The notes beneath the pieces are model-generated. The model was not told the origin of the DNA, ran no database searches, and worked only from the letters and a program-made list of their open reading frames with translations. Of a stretch of 64,000 bases of DNA, positions 7,402 to 17,400 are shown piece after piece (positions within the stretch are counted from its first letter, which is position 1; every line of letters begins with the position of its first letter). Origin of the DNA: Phycisphaerae bacterium (GTDB lineage: Bacteria > Planctomycetota > Phycisphaerae > UBA1845 > Fen-1342); assembly GCA_028279405.1 (NCBI GenBank), contig JANQNU010000087.1, positions 124,001-188,000 on the forward strand. Direction: 5' to 3'. A program made the translations under genes and the position numbers.

Positions 7402-9183
7402 TTGCTCGGGTATGACGCCTGGATCACCCTGATCGTGCTCGCGGTTGTGCTTGTCCTGCTGGTTCGCGGCCGCCTTCCAACCGACGCAATCCTCTTCGGC
7501 GCCACCGTGCTGCTGGCCGCCACCAACGTGATCAATGTCGATGAGTTCATCGCATTGCCCGCGAACGAGGCGTTGGTCACGATCGCCGCGCTGTTCGTCG
7601 TCGCGGCGGCGATGCGCGAAACCGGCGCGATCGATCGCATCAGTCGCTTGATGTTCGGCCGCGCGCGGACCGAGCTGGGGTTCATGATGCGCCTCGCGCC
7701 CCAGACCGCGATTCTGTCGGCGTTTCTCAACAACACCGCCGTCGTCGCGATGTTCCAGCGCCTGATTCTCGACTGGTGTCGGCGGCACGGTATCGCGCCT
7801 TCGCGCTTGCTGATGCCGCTCTCCTACTTCGCCATCATGGGCGGCACGTGCACGCTGATCGGAACCAGCACCAATCTGGTCGTGGGGGATCTCTTCCATC
7901 AGGCCGCGCTCGCGGAAGTCCGTTTTTGGGAGTTCGCGTGGGTTGGTGTGCCCTTCGTCCTCGTGGGGACGCTGTACGTTGCGACGGTCGGCCGCTGGCT
8001 TTTGCCGCGCCGCGCCGACCTCCTGCAGAACATCCGCGAGAGTGCCCGCGAATACCTCGTCGAGATGCGCGTCGGCAGCGATTGCACGCTGATCGGTAAG
8101 CGGGTCGAGGAGGCTGGCCTGCGACAGCTCCCGGGCCTCTTCCTGGTCGAGATCGAGCGCAACGGTCGCTTGATCGCCCCTGTGCGCCCCGACGAGATGC
8201 TGCTCGAGCAGGATCGGCTGACCTTTACCGGGATCGTGGAAAGCGTGGTCGAACTGGAGCGGATCCCCGGCTTGCGCCCTGCCGAACTGAATCTGCCGGA
8301 GAATCCGCAGCGCCGGTACTGCGAGGCGGTCGTTTCCTACACGTCGCCGTTGATCGGCCGCACGATTCGCGGCGCCAACTTCCGAGCGCTCTACAACGCG
8401 GTCGTGCTTGCCGTTCACCGCAGCGGCGAGCGTCTCAGCGGTCGTGTCGGCGACATCGTGCTCCAGCCGGGGGATACGCTACTGCTGCAGACCGGTCCGA
8501 ACTTCGCGGCGGCCCACCGCAATGACGCAGATTTCTACCTTGTCAGCGGGCTCGAAGATGCCCGTCCGGTGCGCCACACGCGGGCCTGGATCTCGTTTCT
8601 CGCGCTGGCGGCCCTGATCTGGGCGATGGTCAGCCGACAGGTACCTGTCCCCGTGGCGGCGTTGCTCGTCGCGGGAACGTTGATCGCGACGCGCTGCATC
8701 TCCAGCAGCGATGCCCGCCGATCGATCCAATGGAACATCCTGTTGACGCTGGTCGGCGCGTTCGGATTGGGCAAGGCCCTGGAAAACACCCACCTGGCGC
8801 GATATGCCGCCGAAGCGGTGGTCTCGGTCACGGCGGACTATGGGCCGACGGCCACGCTCGCCGCAGTCTATTTCATTGCGGTGATCCTGACGGAACTGCT
8901 CACCAACGCGGCGGCAGCGGTGATCGTCTTTCCCCTGGCCATCTCGGCCGCCCGGGCGCTGGAGGTGGAGCCGCTTCCGTTCGGGTTCGCCGTCGCGTTC
9001 GCGGCGTCGTCGGCGTTCTCGACGCCGATCGGCTACCAGACGCACATGATGGTTTTTGGACCCGGTCGCTACCGCTACACGGACTTCGTCAAGATCGGCG
9101 TTCCGCTCACCATCCTGCTGGGGCTGATCGCAATTTTTCTGATTCCCTTGATCTGGCCGTTTCACCTGCCCGCCCCGGGCTAG
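7402..9183 (+). CDS. SLC13/DASS-type anion transporter with two TrkA-C domains
   Basis: A 593-aa inner-membrane transporter. The N-terminal membrane half contains the substrate/sodium motif TLIGTSTNLVV. The C-terminal half contains the repeat-related TPIGYQTHMMV. Between them, roughly residues 205-390, lie two TrkA-C (RCK_C) domains, with ending motifs of the form LxxxDxLxxxG such as LQPGDTLLLQTG. This is the layout of bacterial SLC13 proteins assigned to sulfate, dicarboxylate or other anions. The substrate cannot be chosen from sequence. The TTG start at 7402 has GGAG 7 nt upstream and puts the first membrane helix immediately after MLGYDAW. A TACAAT box at 7340-7345 may be part of its promoter. 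Confidence 0.82.
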   Translation: MLGYDAWITLIVLAVVLVLLVRGRLPTDAILFGATVLLAATNVINVDEFIALPANEALVTIAALFVVAAAMRETGAIDRISRLMFGRARTELGFMMRLAPQTAILSAFLNNTAVVAMFQRLILDWCRRHGIAPSRLLMPLSYFAIMGGTCTLIGTSTNLVVGDLFHQAALAEVRFWEFAWVGVPFVLVGTLYVATVGRWLLPRRADLLQNIRESAREYLVEMRVGSDCTLIGKRVEEAGLRQLPGLFLVEIERNGRLIAPVRPDEMLLEQDRLTFTGIVESVVELERIPGLRPAELNLPENPQRRYCEAVVSYTSPLIGRTIRGANFRALYNAVVLAVHRSGERLSGRVGDIVLQPGDTLLLQTGPNFAAAHRNDADFYLVSGLEDARPVRHTRAWISFLALAALIWAMVSRQVPVPVAALLVAGTLIATRCISSSDARRSIQWNILLTLVGAFGLGKALENTHLARYAAEAVVSVTADYGPTATLAAVYFIAVILTELLTNAAAAVIVFPLAISAARALEVEPLPFGFAVAFAASSAFSTPIGYQTHMMVFGPGRYRYTDFVKIGVPLTILLGLIAIFLIPLIWPFHLPAPG

Positions 9184-9275
9184 ATCGTTCTGGTGGCCGG
9201 TCTACCGCAGCCCCGATTGATTCCGCTTCGGCTGCGCCCTATTGTAACGAGTCGCGACGCGTGGAAAGGAACCGG

Positions 9276-9464
9276 ATGGCCAAACCGTCGGCTGAACTGC
9301 TGGAGATACTCGTGTGCCCCGTTCCCGAGTGCCGTGCCGCATTGGTGCCGCACGATCAGGAACTGGTGTGCGCGGCATGTGGACTCCGGTATCCCTGCGA
9401 GGGAGCCTGGCCGACGTTGGTGCCGGAGGAGGCGCGTCCCGCGGAGAACCAGGAGGCCCGGTAA
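9276..9464 (+). CDS. Trm112-like zinc-ribbon protein
   Basis: A 62-aa protein of the Trm112/UPF0434 (YcaR) type. The core is LLEILVCPVPECRAALVPHD...LVCAACGLRYP, with Cys14 and Cys19 as one zinc-binding pair and Cys32 and Cys35 as the other. The next residues, YPCEGAWPTLVPEEA, are the conserved family tail. The first knuckle is CPxPEC, slightly longer than the usual CPxC. Such proteins are small partners or activators of methyltransferases in eukaryotes. The bacterial role is less clear. The start has GGAAAGGA five bases upstream. Confidence 0.75.
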   Translation: MAKPSAELLEILVCPVPECRAALVPHDQELVCAACGLRYPCEGAWPTLVPEEARPAENQEAR

Positions 9465-9590
9465 GGGCAATCGCGACGTGGCGCACTCGAGCGGCTTGGA
9501 CCGACGCGGGGCGCTCGTTCGTATGCCGCTCAGCTCGACGAACGGGATGCGGTCGGCGATGAGTCGTCGGAACTTGTTCCAGATGGGTCA

Positions 9591-10424
9591 ATGAAGAACC
9601 TGCAATACGCGATCATCAGCGATATCCATTCGAACCTTGAGGCGCTCCAGGCCGTGCTGCGGGACATCGAGAGCCGGGGGATCACGGAGATCGTCTGTCT
9701 CGGGGACGTGATCGGATACGGCCCCAATCCCCGCGAGTGCCTGGATCTCATCCGCAAGCACTGTCGTCTTTGTCTGATGGGCAACCACGATCATGCGGTC
9801 CTGTATGAGCCGACCAATTTCAATCTCGCTGCGGAGCGCGCGAGCTATTGGACACGTCGACTGCTCGAGGAGGAACCGGAGCGCGAAGTGCGTAACTCGC
9901 GCTGGGAATTCCTGGGTTCGCTCCCGATTCGCGTCAAGGAGCGTGACCTGCTCTACGTGCATGCCTCGCCGCGTCGGCCGATCAACGAATACATCTTTCC
10001 CGAGGATGTTTTCACCAACCCGCAGAAGGTGGTCGCGAACTTCGAGCGTCTCGACAGCAAGATCTGTTTCGTCGGCCACACGCACCAGCCCGGCGTCTTT
10101 CTCGATGATCCGTATTTTGACCCCCCGCACGAGCTACCGGATTCGCCTTACTACGAAATTGACGAAGAGCGGGCAATTGTGAACGTCGGCAGCGTCGGGC
10201 AGCCGCGTGACCGCGATCCGCGCGCCAGCTACGTGGTGATCCAACGTTCCGCCGACACGTTCGGCGACGACACGGACAGCATGGTCGCGGCGACGCTCGA
10301 ATGCAGCATCGAGCAGGTCGAGTTCGTTCGTGTCGAGTATGACATCGAAGCTACGGTGAAGAAGATCTTCGCCGAGCCCGAGTTGGATAACCTGCTGGGC
10401 AATCGACTCTACGAGGGGCGCTAG
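9591..10424 (+). CDS. Calcineurin-like metallophosphoesterase
   Basis: A 277-aa soluble enzyme with every motif of the metallophosphoesterase fold: SDIHSN (Asp11, His13), GDVIGYGPNP (Asp39), GNHDH (Asn65, His66) and, further on, VGHTHQP. The GDVIGYGPNP loop is characteristic of a subfamily related to YfcE and diadenosine tetraphosphatase-like proteins that is widespread in bacteria. It binds two metals and hydrolyses phosphomonoesters or phosphodiesters. The natural substrate is not known. The C-terminal about 50 residues are an extension of the subfamily. Confidence 0.85.
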   Translation: MKNLQYAIISDIHSNLEALQAVLRDIESRGITEIVCLGDVIGYGPNPRECLDLIRKHCRLCLMGNHDHAVLYEPTNFNLAAERASYWTRRLLEEEPEREVRNSRWEFLGSLPIRVKERDLLYVHASPRRPINEYIFPEDVFTNPQKVVANFERLDSKICFVGHTHQPGVFLDDPYFDPPHELPDSPYYEIDEERAIVNVGSVGQPRDRDPRASYVVIQRSADTFGDDTDSMVAATLECSIEQVEFVRVEYDIEATVKKIFAEPELDNLLGNRLYEGR

Positions 10425-10475
10425 AGACGAGAGTGGGGCGGGTTCAGATCCGCGCCGGACTGAGACGGCATGGCG

Positions 10476-10506
10476 CCCCAAGGGTGGGGCGGGCGTCTCG
10501 CCCGCC
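10476..10506. repeat. GC-rich hairpin repeat (family A)
   Basis: GGCGGGCG (10488-10495), loop TCT, CGCCCGCC (10499-10506) form a perfect 8-bp inverted repeat, preceded by CCCCAAGGGTGGGG. The same block recurs at 14449-14478, and in reverse orientation at 37310-37333. It sits between convergent genes, where it could terminate transcription, but it lacks a T tract. Confidence 0.7.
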
Positions 10507-10573
10507 AAGCGCCGGTTGCTGGACCGGGCTCGCACCGACGTCCCACTGCATCCACCGCATCGAGCCGCAGGCT

Positions 10574-12535
10574 TCACCACGGTTCGTGCGAAACCTCCAG
10601 GCGGCCCCCGGGCAGGCTTTCCAGGAAGCGCTTGCCATACGGCTTGCGGACGACGCGCGGGTCGAGCAGCACGACGATTCCCCGGTCGGATCGACTGCGG
10701 ATCAGGCGGCCGAATCCCTGCCGCAGCTTGAGCACCGCTTCCGGGAGTTGGTACGCGCTGAACGGGTTCTTCCCGGCCTGTCGCAGTCGGTCGATGCGGG
10801 CTTCGACCAGCGGACGGTCGGGCACCGCGAACGGCAGCTTGACGATGATGACGTTGGATAACGCTTCGCCGACCACGTCCACGCCTTGCCAGAAACTGTC
10901 CGTCCCGAACAGCGCGGCGCGCGGCGTCTCGCGAAACTGCTGCAACAGCTGGCTGCGCGGCACGGACGCCCCCTGCGTCAGGACGCTGAAGCCTTCCGAC
11001 TCCAGCTCCGCGCGAACCCGCTCCGCGACCTCGTTCAACATCCGATAGCTCGTGAACAGCACGAACGCTCGACCTTCGGTCATACGCAGATAGTGAATCG
11101 TCGCCCGAACGACCGCGTCGGTAAACGCCGGCGTGTTGGACGGGTCGGGCAGGCCGGCCTCGACGTGCAGCGTCACCTGCGACGAGAAGTCGAACGGCGA
11201 ACCCAGCTGCAGTGTCTCGGCGACCGGACACCCAACCTGGGCGCGCAGGTAGTCGAAGCCCGGGTCGGCAGCGTCCGTCAGCGTCGCACTGGTCAGCACG
11301 ACGCTTTCGCTGCGCTCGAACAACAGTTCGTTCAGCGTCGCACCGACCTCGAGCGGTGCGCAGCAGAGCGCGATCCGTCCGCGCGCGTCACGGCCGGCTT
11401 CGATCCAGAAAACGTGCTCCTCCAGGTCCAGACGGAGCACCGTGTCGACGGAATCCGCGAGCAGTGTCGCGCGCTCGAGTGCCGACCGCAGCTCAAAGCG
11501 ATCGTCTTCCTTGGGCAGTGTCTCCACCAGCGGCGTTAGTTGACTCACCAATCCTTCCAGCGCCGGTGTCAACTCGTTCTCGATCACATTCGCGCGGATC
11601 AGCCGACCGTTCGCCCGGCCTTCACGCTGCTGCCAGTCGCCGAGCGCACGAAAAAACCGCGTGCAGCTGCCGTGGGCCCGAACGACCGCGTCCCGATGAC
11701 GCTCGTCGCCCACCGCCGCCAGCAGCCCGCGCCCGCTCCGCTCGTTGAAGAGGCTCGCGAGCAAGAAATGCACCTGCGTATTCGTGATCGCGAGACCAAA
11801 CTGATCGCTAGCAATCGAGGCGAACGTGTGCGCTTCATCGATGATGACCAGATCGTACGACGGCAGCACGTTCGCGTTCTGCTTGCGCAAGAGAAGATCG
11901 GACAGCAGCAGCGCATGGTTAACCACCAACAGCTGCGCGGCTTCAGCACGTCGGCGGGCGCGCTGGTAGAAGCATTGCAGATACGTCGGGCAGCGTCGGC
12001 CAAAGCAGTTGTTGCTCTCGCTTCGGACCTTCTCCCAGACATCGATCGGCGGCACGACCGGCAGATCGCTCAGCGACCCATCTTCCGTTTCATACGCCCA
12101 GTCCTCGACTTCGTGCAAGGCCCGCAGCAGCGCCGTGCTGGTGAAGAGCTTGCTCTGTCGCTCACTGGCGGATTTGAGTCGCCGCAGGCCCACGTAGTTG
12201 TTGCGCCCTTTGACCAACTCGGCCCGCAAGTCGACACCCAGCGCCGTAGCGAGGAAGGGAATGTCCTTGTTGATGAGCTGCTCTTGCAGCGCGATCGTGT
12301 GTGTACTGATCAGCACGCGCCGCTCGTGCGCCAGGGCTTGCTCGATCGCTGGCAGCAGATACGCGAATGTCTTTCCGACGCCGGTACCGGCCTCCACGAC
12401 CAGATGATGCGGCGCCGTGAACGCGCGGTTCACCGCTTCAGCCATCGCTGCTTGCTGCGGGCGGGCTTCGAAGCCGGAGAGCCGCCCGGCTACAGGGCCG
12501 TCAGGTGAGAGCCAGTCATTGGTCAGCGCTGTCAC
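10574..12535 (-). CDS. DinG/XPD-type ATP-dependent helicase with incomplete Fe-S site
   Basis: A 653-aa superfamily 2 helicase. Walker A is AGTGVGKT (49-56), the DEAH box is at 233-236, and the C-terminal motifs include VLTSATL and QGFGRLIRS. The Fe-S domain normally has four cysteines. Three are present with the exact DinG spacing (Cys177, Cys182, Cys188). The first ligand, normally in a NYLC motif, is replaced by NYVG (Gly116). DinG proteins unwind damaged DNA and R-loops. The GTG start lies 4 nt after the stop of the upstream membrane-protein gene, so it is the last gene of a thiS-thiG operon. Confidence 0.85.
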   Translation of the reverse strand: MTALTNDWLSPDGPVAGRLSGFEARPQQAAMAEAVNRAFTAPHHLVVEAGTGVGKTFAYLLPAIEQALAHERRVLISTHTIALQEQLINKDIPFLATALGVDLRAELVKGRNNYVGLRRLKSASERQSKLFTSTALLRALHEVEDWAYETEDGSLSDLPVVPPIDVWEKVRSESNNCFGRRCPTYLQCFYQRARRRAEAAQLLVVNHALLLSDLLLRKQNANVLPSYDLVIIDEAHTFASIASDQFGLAITNTQVHFLLASLFNERSGRGLLAAVGDERHRDAVVRAHGSCTRFFRALGDWQQREGRANGRLIRANVIENELTPALEGLVSQLTPLVETLPKEDDRFELRSALERATLLADSVDTVLRLDLEEHVFWIEAGRDARGRIALCCAPLEVGATLNELLFERSESVVLTSATLTDAADPGFDYLRAQVGCPVAETLQLGSPFDFSSQVTLHVEAGLPDPSNTPAFTDAVVRATIHYLRMTEGRAFVLFTSYRMLNEVAERVRAELESEGFSVLTQGASVPRSQLLQQFRETPRAALFGTDSFWQGVDVVGEALSNVIIVKLPFAVPDRPLVEARIDRLRQAGKNPFSAYQLPEAVLKLRQGFGRLIRSRSDRGIVVLLDPRVVRKPYGKRFLESLPGGRLEVSHEPW

Positions 12536-12538
12536 CGC

Positions 12539-13066
12539 TCAGCCCGCGCGCGCCAACTGCTGCACGAACTCCCAGATGAACAACCCTACCACGAACAATG
12601 TTCCCACGATCACGATTGTCGAGAACGATGCGATGAACGTCGGTCCCTTGATCCACCCGTCGCGCATCGTCGCGATGATGTGCGGTCGTGCCAGCACGAG
12701 CATACTGATGACCAGCGCCGCCGACGTGATCGGAACGCTGATCGAATGCACGTAGCTGTAGATCCACAGACGACGACTGACCTCGCGCTCGCGCCCGCTC
12801 AGGTCGCGAATGAAATGCCCACGGACCACGTATGCGAGTGTGCCGTCTGGACGTTTGACCACTCCGCCGTTGTGCGCGTCGCCACCCAGGGCAGCGTAAC
12901 CGAGCGTATAGGCCAGAAAGTTCACCAGCCCCACCAGAATGATCCGAATACAGAGCTTGTTTCGCTGTCGACGCGGTAACCGATCGACCGGACATAGCGC
13001 GTCGTCAGTCGCAACGCGGATGCTGGTCAGCCCGTCGGCGACGGCCTTGTCGGACGGTGAATTCAC
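12539..13066 (-). CDS. Hypothetical membrane protein, three predicted helices
   Basis: A 175-aa protein with three hydrophobic segments: about residues 39-60 ([20 protein letters not shown]), 108-130 ([17 protein letters not shown]) and 145-170 ([21 protein letters not shown]). A soluble loop containing [14 protein letters not shown] separates the first two. Its GTG start overlaps the thiG stop (GTGA) and its stop lies 4 nt before the helicase start, so translation is coupled. I do not recognise the family. The operon position gives no clear functional clue. Confidence 0.6.
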   Translation of the reverse strand: MNSPSDKAVADGLTSIRVATDDALCPVDRLPRRQRNKLCIRIILVGLVNFLAYTLGYAALGGDAHNGGVVKRPDGTLAYVVRGHFIRDLSGREREVSRRLWIYSYVHSISVPITSAALVISMLVLARPHIIATMRDGWIKGPTFIASFSTIVIVGTLFVVGLFIWEFVQQLARAG

Positions 13067-13905
13067 GTACGGACTCCACTGGCCTCGATGAGGCCGGTCG
13101 TTGGCGAGGAGGCGTTCGCATACAGCTTCTTCGGGATCCGACCTGCATGGTACGCCAGGTATCCGGCTTCGAGTCCGTGCCGCATCGCATGTGCCATCGC
13201 GATCGGGTGCCGCGCCGACGCGATGCCCGTGTTGAGAAGCACGCCGTCCGCTCCCAGTTCCATCGCGATTGTTACGTCCGATGCGGTGCCCACACCGGCG
13301 TCCACGATCACCGGATAGCCTGCGTCGTCTCCCTTGAGCTCCTCGAGAATGATGCGGATGTTGTTCGCGTTGAGCACGCCCTGGCCGCTGCCGATCGGCG
13401 AACCCAGCGGCATGACGCTCGCGACGCCGGCCGCCTTCAGTTTCCGAGCCAGCACCGGGTCATCGTTCGAGTAGGCCAGCACGATGAAGTCTTCCGCCAG
13501 CAACGTCTCGGCAGCCCGCAACGTCTCGATCGGATCCGGCAGCAGCGTGCGCCGGTCGGCCAGGACCTCGAGCTTGACCCACCGTGCGCCGGCATTGCCC
13601 AGCCCCTCTAACAACTCCCGCCCCAGCCGCGCCGACCGCACCGCGTCCGCTGCATTGAAGCAACCGGCGGTGTTCGGCAGAACCGTGTATCGCTGCGTGT
13701 CGAGGAAGTCGAGCAGGCTCCTTCCGGCCTTGTCGATCAGACGCTCCCGACGAACCGCCACGGTCACCACCTCGCAGCCCGAAGCGTCCAACGCCGACTG
13801 CATCAGCTCGTAGTCTGGTTCGCCGTCGCGCAGGTACTTCCCCGTCCCCACGAACAGTCGTGATCGAAACGAAAACCCGCCGATCTCGAGTTGGGGAATA
13901 TCCAT
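13063..13905 (-). CDS. thiG: Thiazole synthase
   Basis: A 280-aa TIM-barrel enzyme that forms the thiazole phosphate of thiamine from 1-deoxyxylulose-5-phosphate, an imine of glycine and ThiS thiocarboxylate. Diagnostic segments include [10 protein letters not shown] near the N terminus, the phosphate and lysine region [34 protein letters not shown] and [11 protein letters not shown]. Its ATG overlaps the thiS stop (TGATG). Length and motif order are normal, and the C-terminal [13 protein letters not shown] matches ThiG. Confidence 0.95.
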   Translation of the reverse strand: MDIPQLEIGGFSFRSRLFVGTGKYLRDGEPDYELMQSALDASGCEVVTVAVRRERLIDKAGRSLLDFLDTQRYTVLPNTAGCFNAADAVRSARLGRELLEGLGNAGARWVKLEVLADRRTLLPDPIETLRAAETLLAEDFIVLAYSNDDPVLARKLKAAGVASVMPLGSPIGSGQGVLNANNIRIILEELKGDDAGYPVIVDAGVGTASDVTIAMELGADGVLLNTGIASARHPIAMAHAMRHGLEAGYLAYHAGRIPKKLYANASSPTTGLIEASGVRT

Positions 13906-14105
13906 CAGCCGCCTCCCACCAGTGTCACGATCTCGACTCGATCACCGGCCCGCAACGCCGTATCCGGAAATGCGGCACGCCGCACGAGTTGTTCGTTGAT
14001 TTCGACCGCGACCCGTTGCGGGTGTAGCTCGAACCGCGCGATCAAGTCCGCGACGGTTGCCGAATCATCGATCGTGGCATCTTGTCCGTTTACCTGTATC
14101 TGCAT
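13905..14105 (-). CDS. thiS: Sulfur carrier protein ThiS
   Basis: A 66-aa ubiquitin-like sulfur carrier. It begins MQIQVNGQ, contains [10 protein letters not shown] and [12 protein letters not shown], and ends VTLVGGG; the C-terminal diglycine is converted to a thiocarboxylate. ATG 14105 has GGAG six bases upstream. An ATG two codons earlier (14111) touches the GGAG and is less likely. It is directly coupled to thiG and donates sulfur to it. Confidence 0.92.
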   Translation of the reverse strand: MQIQVNGQDATIDDSATVADLIARFELHPQRVAVEINEQLVRRAAFPDTALRAGDRVEIVTLVGGG

Positions 14106-14209
14106 CACCATCTCCGTTCCGGATTATAGGGGCGCCACGATCACAGGTGAAACCGGGCCGCCCTTGGGGCACTGTGCAATGCTCCGACTCGGCGCAATTA
14201 ACACCCACG

Positions 14210-14388
14210 AACGAGCCCCGAGCGCAAGCGAGGGGGGAGCAAGCTCCCTTTGCGAGGCCCGTGTCTACGCCACGGACCCCAGCGCGAATCAGACACTCAA
14301 CACAACGAGCCCCCGAGCGCAAGCGAGGGGGGGGAGCAAGCTCCCATGGTGAGGCAGGCGTCTACGCTTCCTGCCCTCGCAAGACGCT
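14210..14388. repeat. Degenerate copy of the 167-bp AACGAGCCCCGAGCG repeat
   Basis: It contains two tandem half-units beginning AACGAGCCCCGAGCGCAAGC, each followed by a GGGGGAGCAAGCTCCC hairpin and a GTCTACGC segment. The same order is found at 23975-24141 and 39549-39714, which match each other more closely than this copy. It shows no terminal inverted repeats and no transposase. Confidence 0.65.
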
Positions 14389-14400
14389 CGCATTTCGGGT

Positions 14401-14437
14401 GGCACTGGCAATGCCCCCTTGTCCGCCAGTGTTCGGG
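14401..14437. repeat. CACTGGC/TTGTCCGCCAGTG repeat (family B)
   Basis: GGCACTGGC and GCCAGTG(TT) form an inverted repeat around ATGCCCCCTTGTCC. Related copies lie at 2725-2754, 31870-31897, 39336-39364 and, reversed, 37351-37373, always between genes. Confidence 0.6.
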
Positions 14438-14448
14438 ACGTGCGCCAA

Positions 14449-14478
14449 CCCAAGGGTGGGGCGGGCGTCTCGCCCGCC
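14449..14478. repeat. GC-rich hairpin repeat (family A)
   Basis: CCCAAGGGTGGGGCGGGCG, TCT and CGCCCGCC repeat the block at 10476-10506 almost exactly. It lies about 20 bp beyond the stop codon of the minus-strand RND gene. Confidence 0.7.
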
Positions 14479-14496
14479 ATCAGTCACTCGGTTTCA

Positions 14497-17400
14497 CTAC
14501 ACCTGCGTCGGGGTCGGGCGCGGTGCAGCACCCGGTCGGAAGATTCGACCGATCCGGTACACGTCCTGGAGGATCATGTAGAACGCGGGCACCACGATCA
14601 GCGTGAGGACGGTCGCAAACAGGAGGCCGAAGCTGATCGAGATCGCCATCGGGATCAGGAACTTCGCCTGGAAACTCTGCTCCGCCATCAGGGGCGCCAG
14701 TCCGAGAATCGTCGTCAGCGAGGTCAGCAGAATCGGGCGCAGTCGACGGAGGCCGGCTGCCACAACGGCGTTCTGGATGGACTCGCCGTTCGCGACCAGC
14801 TTGTTGATGAACGACACAAGGATCAGCGAGTCGTTCACGACGATGCCGCTCAGCGCGACGAGGCCGATCACCGAGATAATCGTCAAGGGAAAGCCCATGA
14901 CGAAGTGTCCTGCCACTGCACCGATCAACCCGAAAGGCACGGCCGCCAACACGATGAACGGTTGTAAGTAGCTGCGGAAGAGGCCCGCCAGCATGACGTA
15001 GATCAACATGATCGCGATGAGGAAGTCGCGCCCCAATGAGCCAAAGGACTTGCGCGTCTCCAACTTGTTGCCTGCATACTGAATGTTGGTTCCCGGGAAT
15101 TTCTGCTCGAGTTGGTTCACCGTCGCGCGCAGCGTCTCCAGAACCTTGTCCGCGTTCGTGACATCGGCGTTGACGTCGGCCGAAACCGTGACTGCTCGGC
15201 GCTGGTTCACCCGATGCAGCGATGTGAAGCCGGTGGTTTCGCTCATGCGCGCTACTTCCGAGAGCGGGACCATGCTGCCGGACGGAGACTTGATCCGCAT
15301 TCCCTCCAGGTCGTAGATGCTTCGGCGTCGTGATTCGGGAAAACGCACGCGGATATCGACGTCTTCGGTGTCGCGCTGGATCGTGCGGGCGTCGATGCCG
15401 AAGAACGCGCCGCGCACTTCGGTGGCGATTGCCTGTGTCGTGAAGCCGGCCGGGCGGGCGCTGTCGAGCAGTGCCAACTGGATCTCCCTCCGACCGTCTT
15501 CATGGTCGTCGTCGATATCGAAGACGCCTTCGAATGTCGCCAGCTCCGTCTTCAGGACCTCCGCCGCTTGCAGAATCGCGTCGAAGTCGTCGCCGGCGAT
15601 CTCGATCTCGATTTCGGCGCCGGCCGGACCGCCGGACATCTCCTGGAAGCGCAGGGCATTCATTCCCGTAAGCTGCTTCGTACGCGAGCGCAAGTCGTTG
15701 ATAATCTTGTCGCTCGAGCGATCGCGTTTGTCGGTCGTCTCCAGTTCGATGATTGCCTGTGCGAGGTGCGATCGGGAGCTGGCCGTCGCGCCGCCCTCGT
15801 CTGCCTGGATCTGTGCACCCGCGAGCGAGAAGACGTTGCGAATTTCTGAGAAGGATTCCTTATCCAGAATGATCGACTCGATCTCGCGCAGCTTGTCGCT
15901 AGTCCGTTCGAGCGGGGTACCGATCGGCATCTCGAGATTCACGAGCAGCGTCTCGGCGTCCATTTTCTGAATGAACTGGAACTCGACCCGGTCGCCGGCG
16001 AGCATGCCGGCGCTGAGGATCATTGCCGACAGCAGGCCGGCGACGGTCACGTAGCGGTAGTGGATGCATCGGCGCAGCAGCCGTTCATAGCGTTTGCTGA
16101 TCATCTCGATCAGGAAGTGTCGTCGGCGGGCCACGATTCGCTCGCCGGGCGTCGCCATCGATTGGCCTCCGCCGTGAATGCTTTGGCGGATCGGTCGCAG
16201 CCACTCGCCGAGGTGGCACGGCAGGATCGAAAGCGATTCCAGCAGCGAAATCCCGAGGGCAAACATGACGATGATCGGCAGCACGCCGAAGAAATCGCCG
16301 ATGCGCCCCTCGATGAAGATTAACGGCATGAACGCACCGATCGTCGTACAGACCGCGACCAGCACCGGCCACGCTACCTCCTCGGCCCCCTTCACCGCGG
16401 CCACGTGCGGGTCTTCGCCGAGTTCGACGCGCGCATAGATGTTCTCGCCGACAACGATCGCGTCATCGACGATCAGTCCCAGCACGACGATCATGCCGAA
16501 CATGCTGATCAGGTTGAGCGACACGCCCATGAACGACATCAGCATCACCGTGCCGCACAACGAAATGACCAGGCCGGTCATCACCCAGAGCGCAACCCGC
16601 CAGTTCAGGAAGAAGAGCAGCGACAGGAATACCAGGATCAGGCCAAACAGTCCGTTCCGCTCTAGCAAATCGAGGCGATCCTCGACATATCGCGCCAGAT
16701 TGCTGTGGACCTCGAGCGCGAGTTCACTCGGATAGGGATTGCGTAGTGCTTCGTCGTAGATTTGCTGGGCGGCCGTCCGGAAACCCAACGCGTTCTTGAC
16801 CCGCGTGATGGCGTCGAGTTCGAATGGTTGCCCCAGCTTGCCCGCCACGAACGCCTTGACCCGGGCGGCGATGTCGATCGCGTCCTGACGGCTCGTCTTG
16901 TAGACCGTGATATCGACGGCCGGCTTGCCGTTGAACCGGCCCTCGATATCGACGTCCACGAATCCGTCCACGACCTGCCCCAGGTCGTCAACCCGGATGA
17001 TCCGCCCCGACGGCGTCGTCCGCACGATCGTGTCCTGGATGGTATCCGCCTGATCGCTCTCACCGAGCGTGCGGACCGCGACGTTCTCACCGGGCGCGCG
17101 AATCTGCCCCGCCGGCAGGTCGAGATTCGTCCGCCGAATCGCATCCGCGACCTCCGACAACGAAAGCTGGTACGCAACGAGCTTCTCCGGCTCGATCTCG
17201 ACCGACAGCTCCGCCTTGCGAATGCCGCCTTCCTCGACATCGGTGATGTCGGGCAGACGCAGCAGGTCGTCGCGCAGTTGCTGGCCGAGCGATTTGAGCG
17301 AATGCTCGTCGACGTCCCCGAAGATCGTTACCGAGATTACCGGGAGCCGCGGCTCGAACTTCGCAACCTGTGTTTCTTCCGCTTCCTCGGGCAGCTCGTC

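Larger units (their letters stand above)
14112..14496. other. Gene-free spacer filled with repeats
   Basis: The 385-nt gap between thiS and the RND gene holds a degenerate copy of the 167-bp repeat (14210-14388), a CACTGGC-type copy (14401-14437) and a GC-rich hairpin (14449-14478). Open frames that cross it on both strands are products of the repeats and show no protein-family signal. Confidence 0.7.

Noticed and set aside
14057-14606. Open frames across the repeats between thiS and the RND gene
   Set aside because: They translate the repeats themselves (segments like PRARARG and APSASEG) and recur wherever the repeats recur, so they are not genes.
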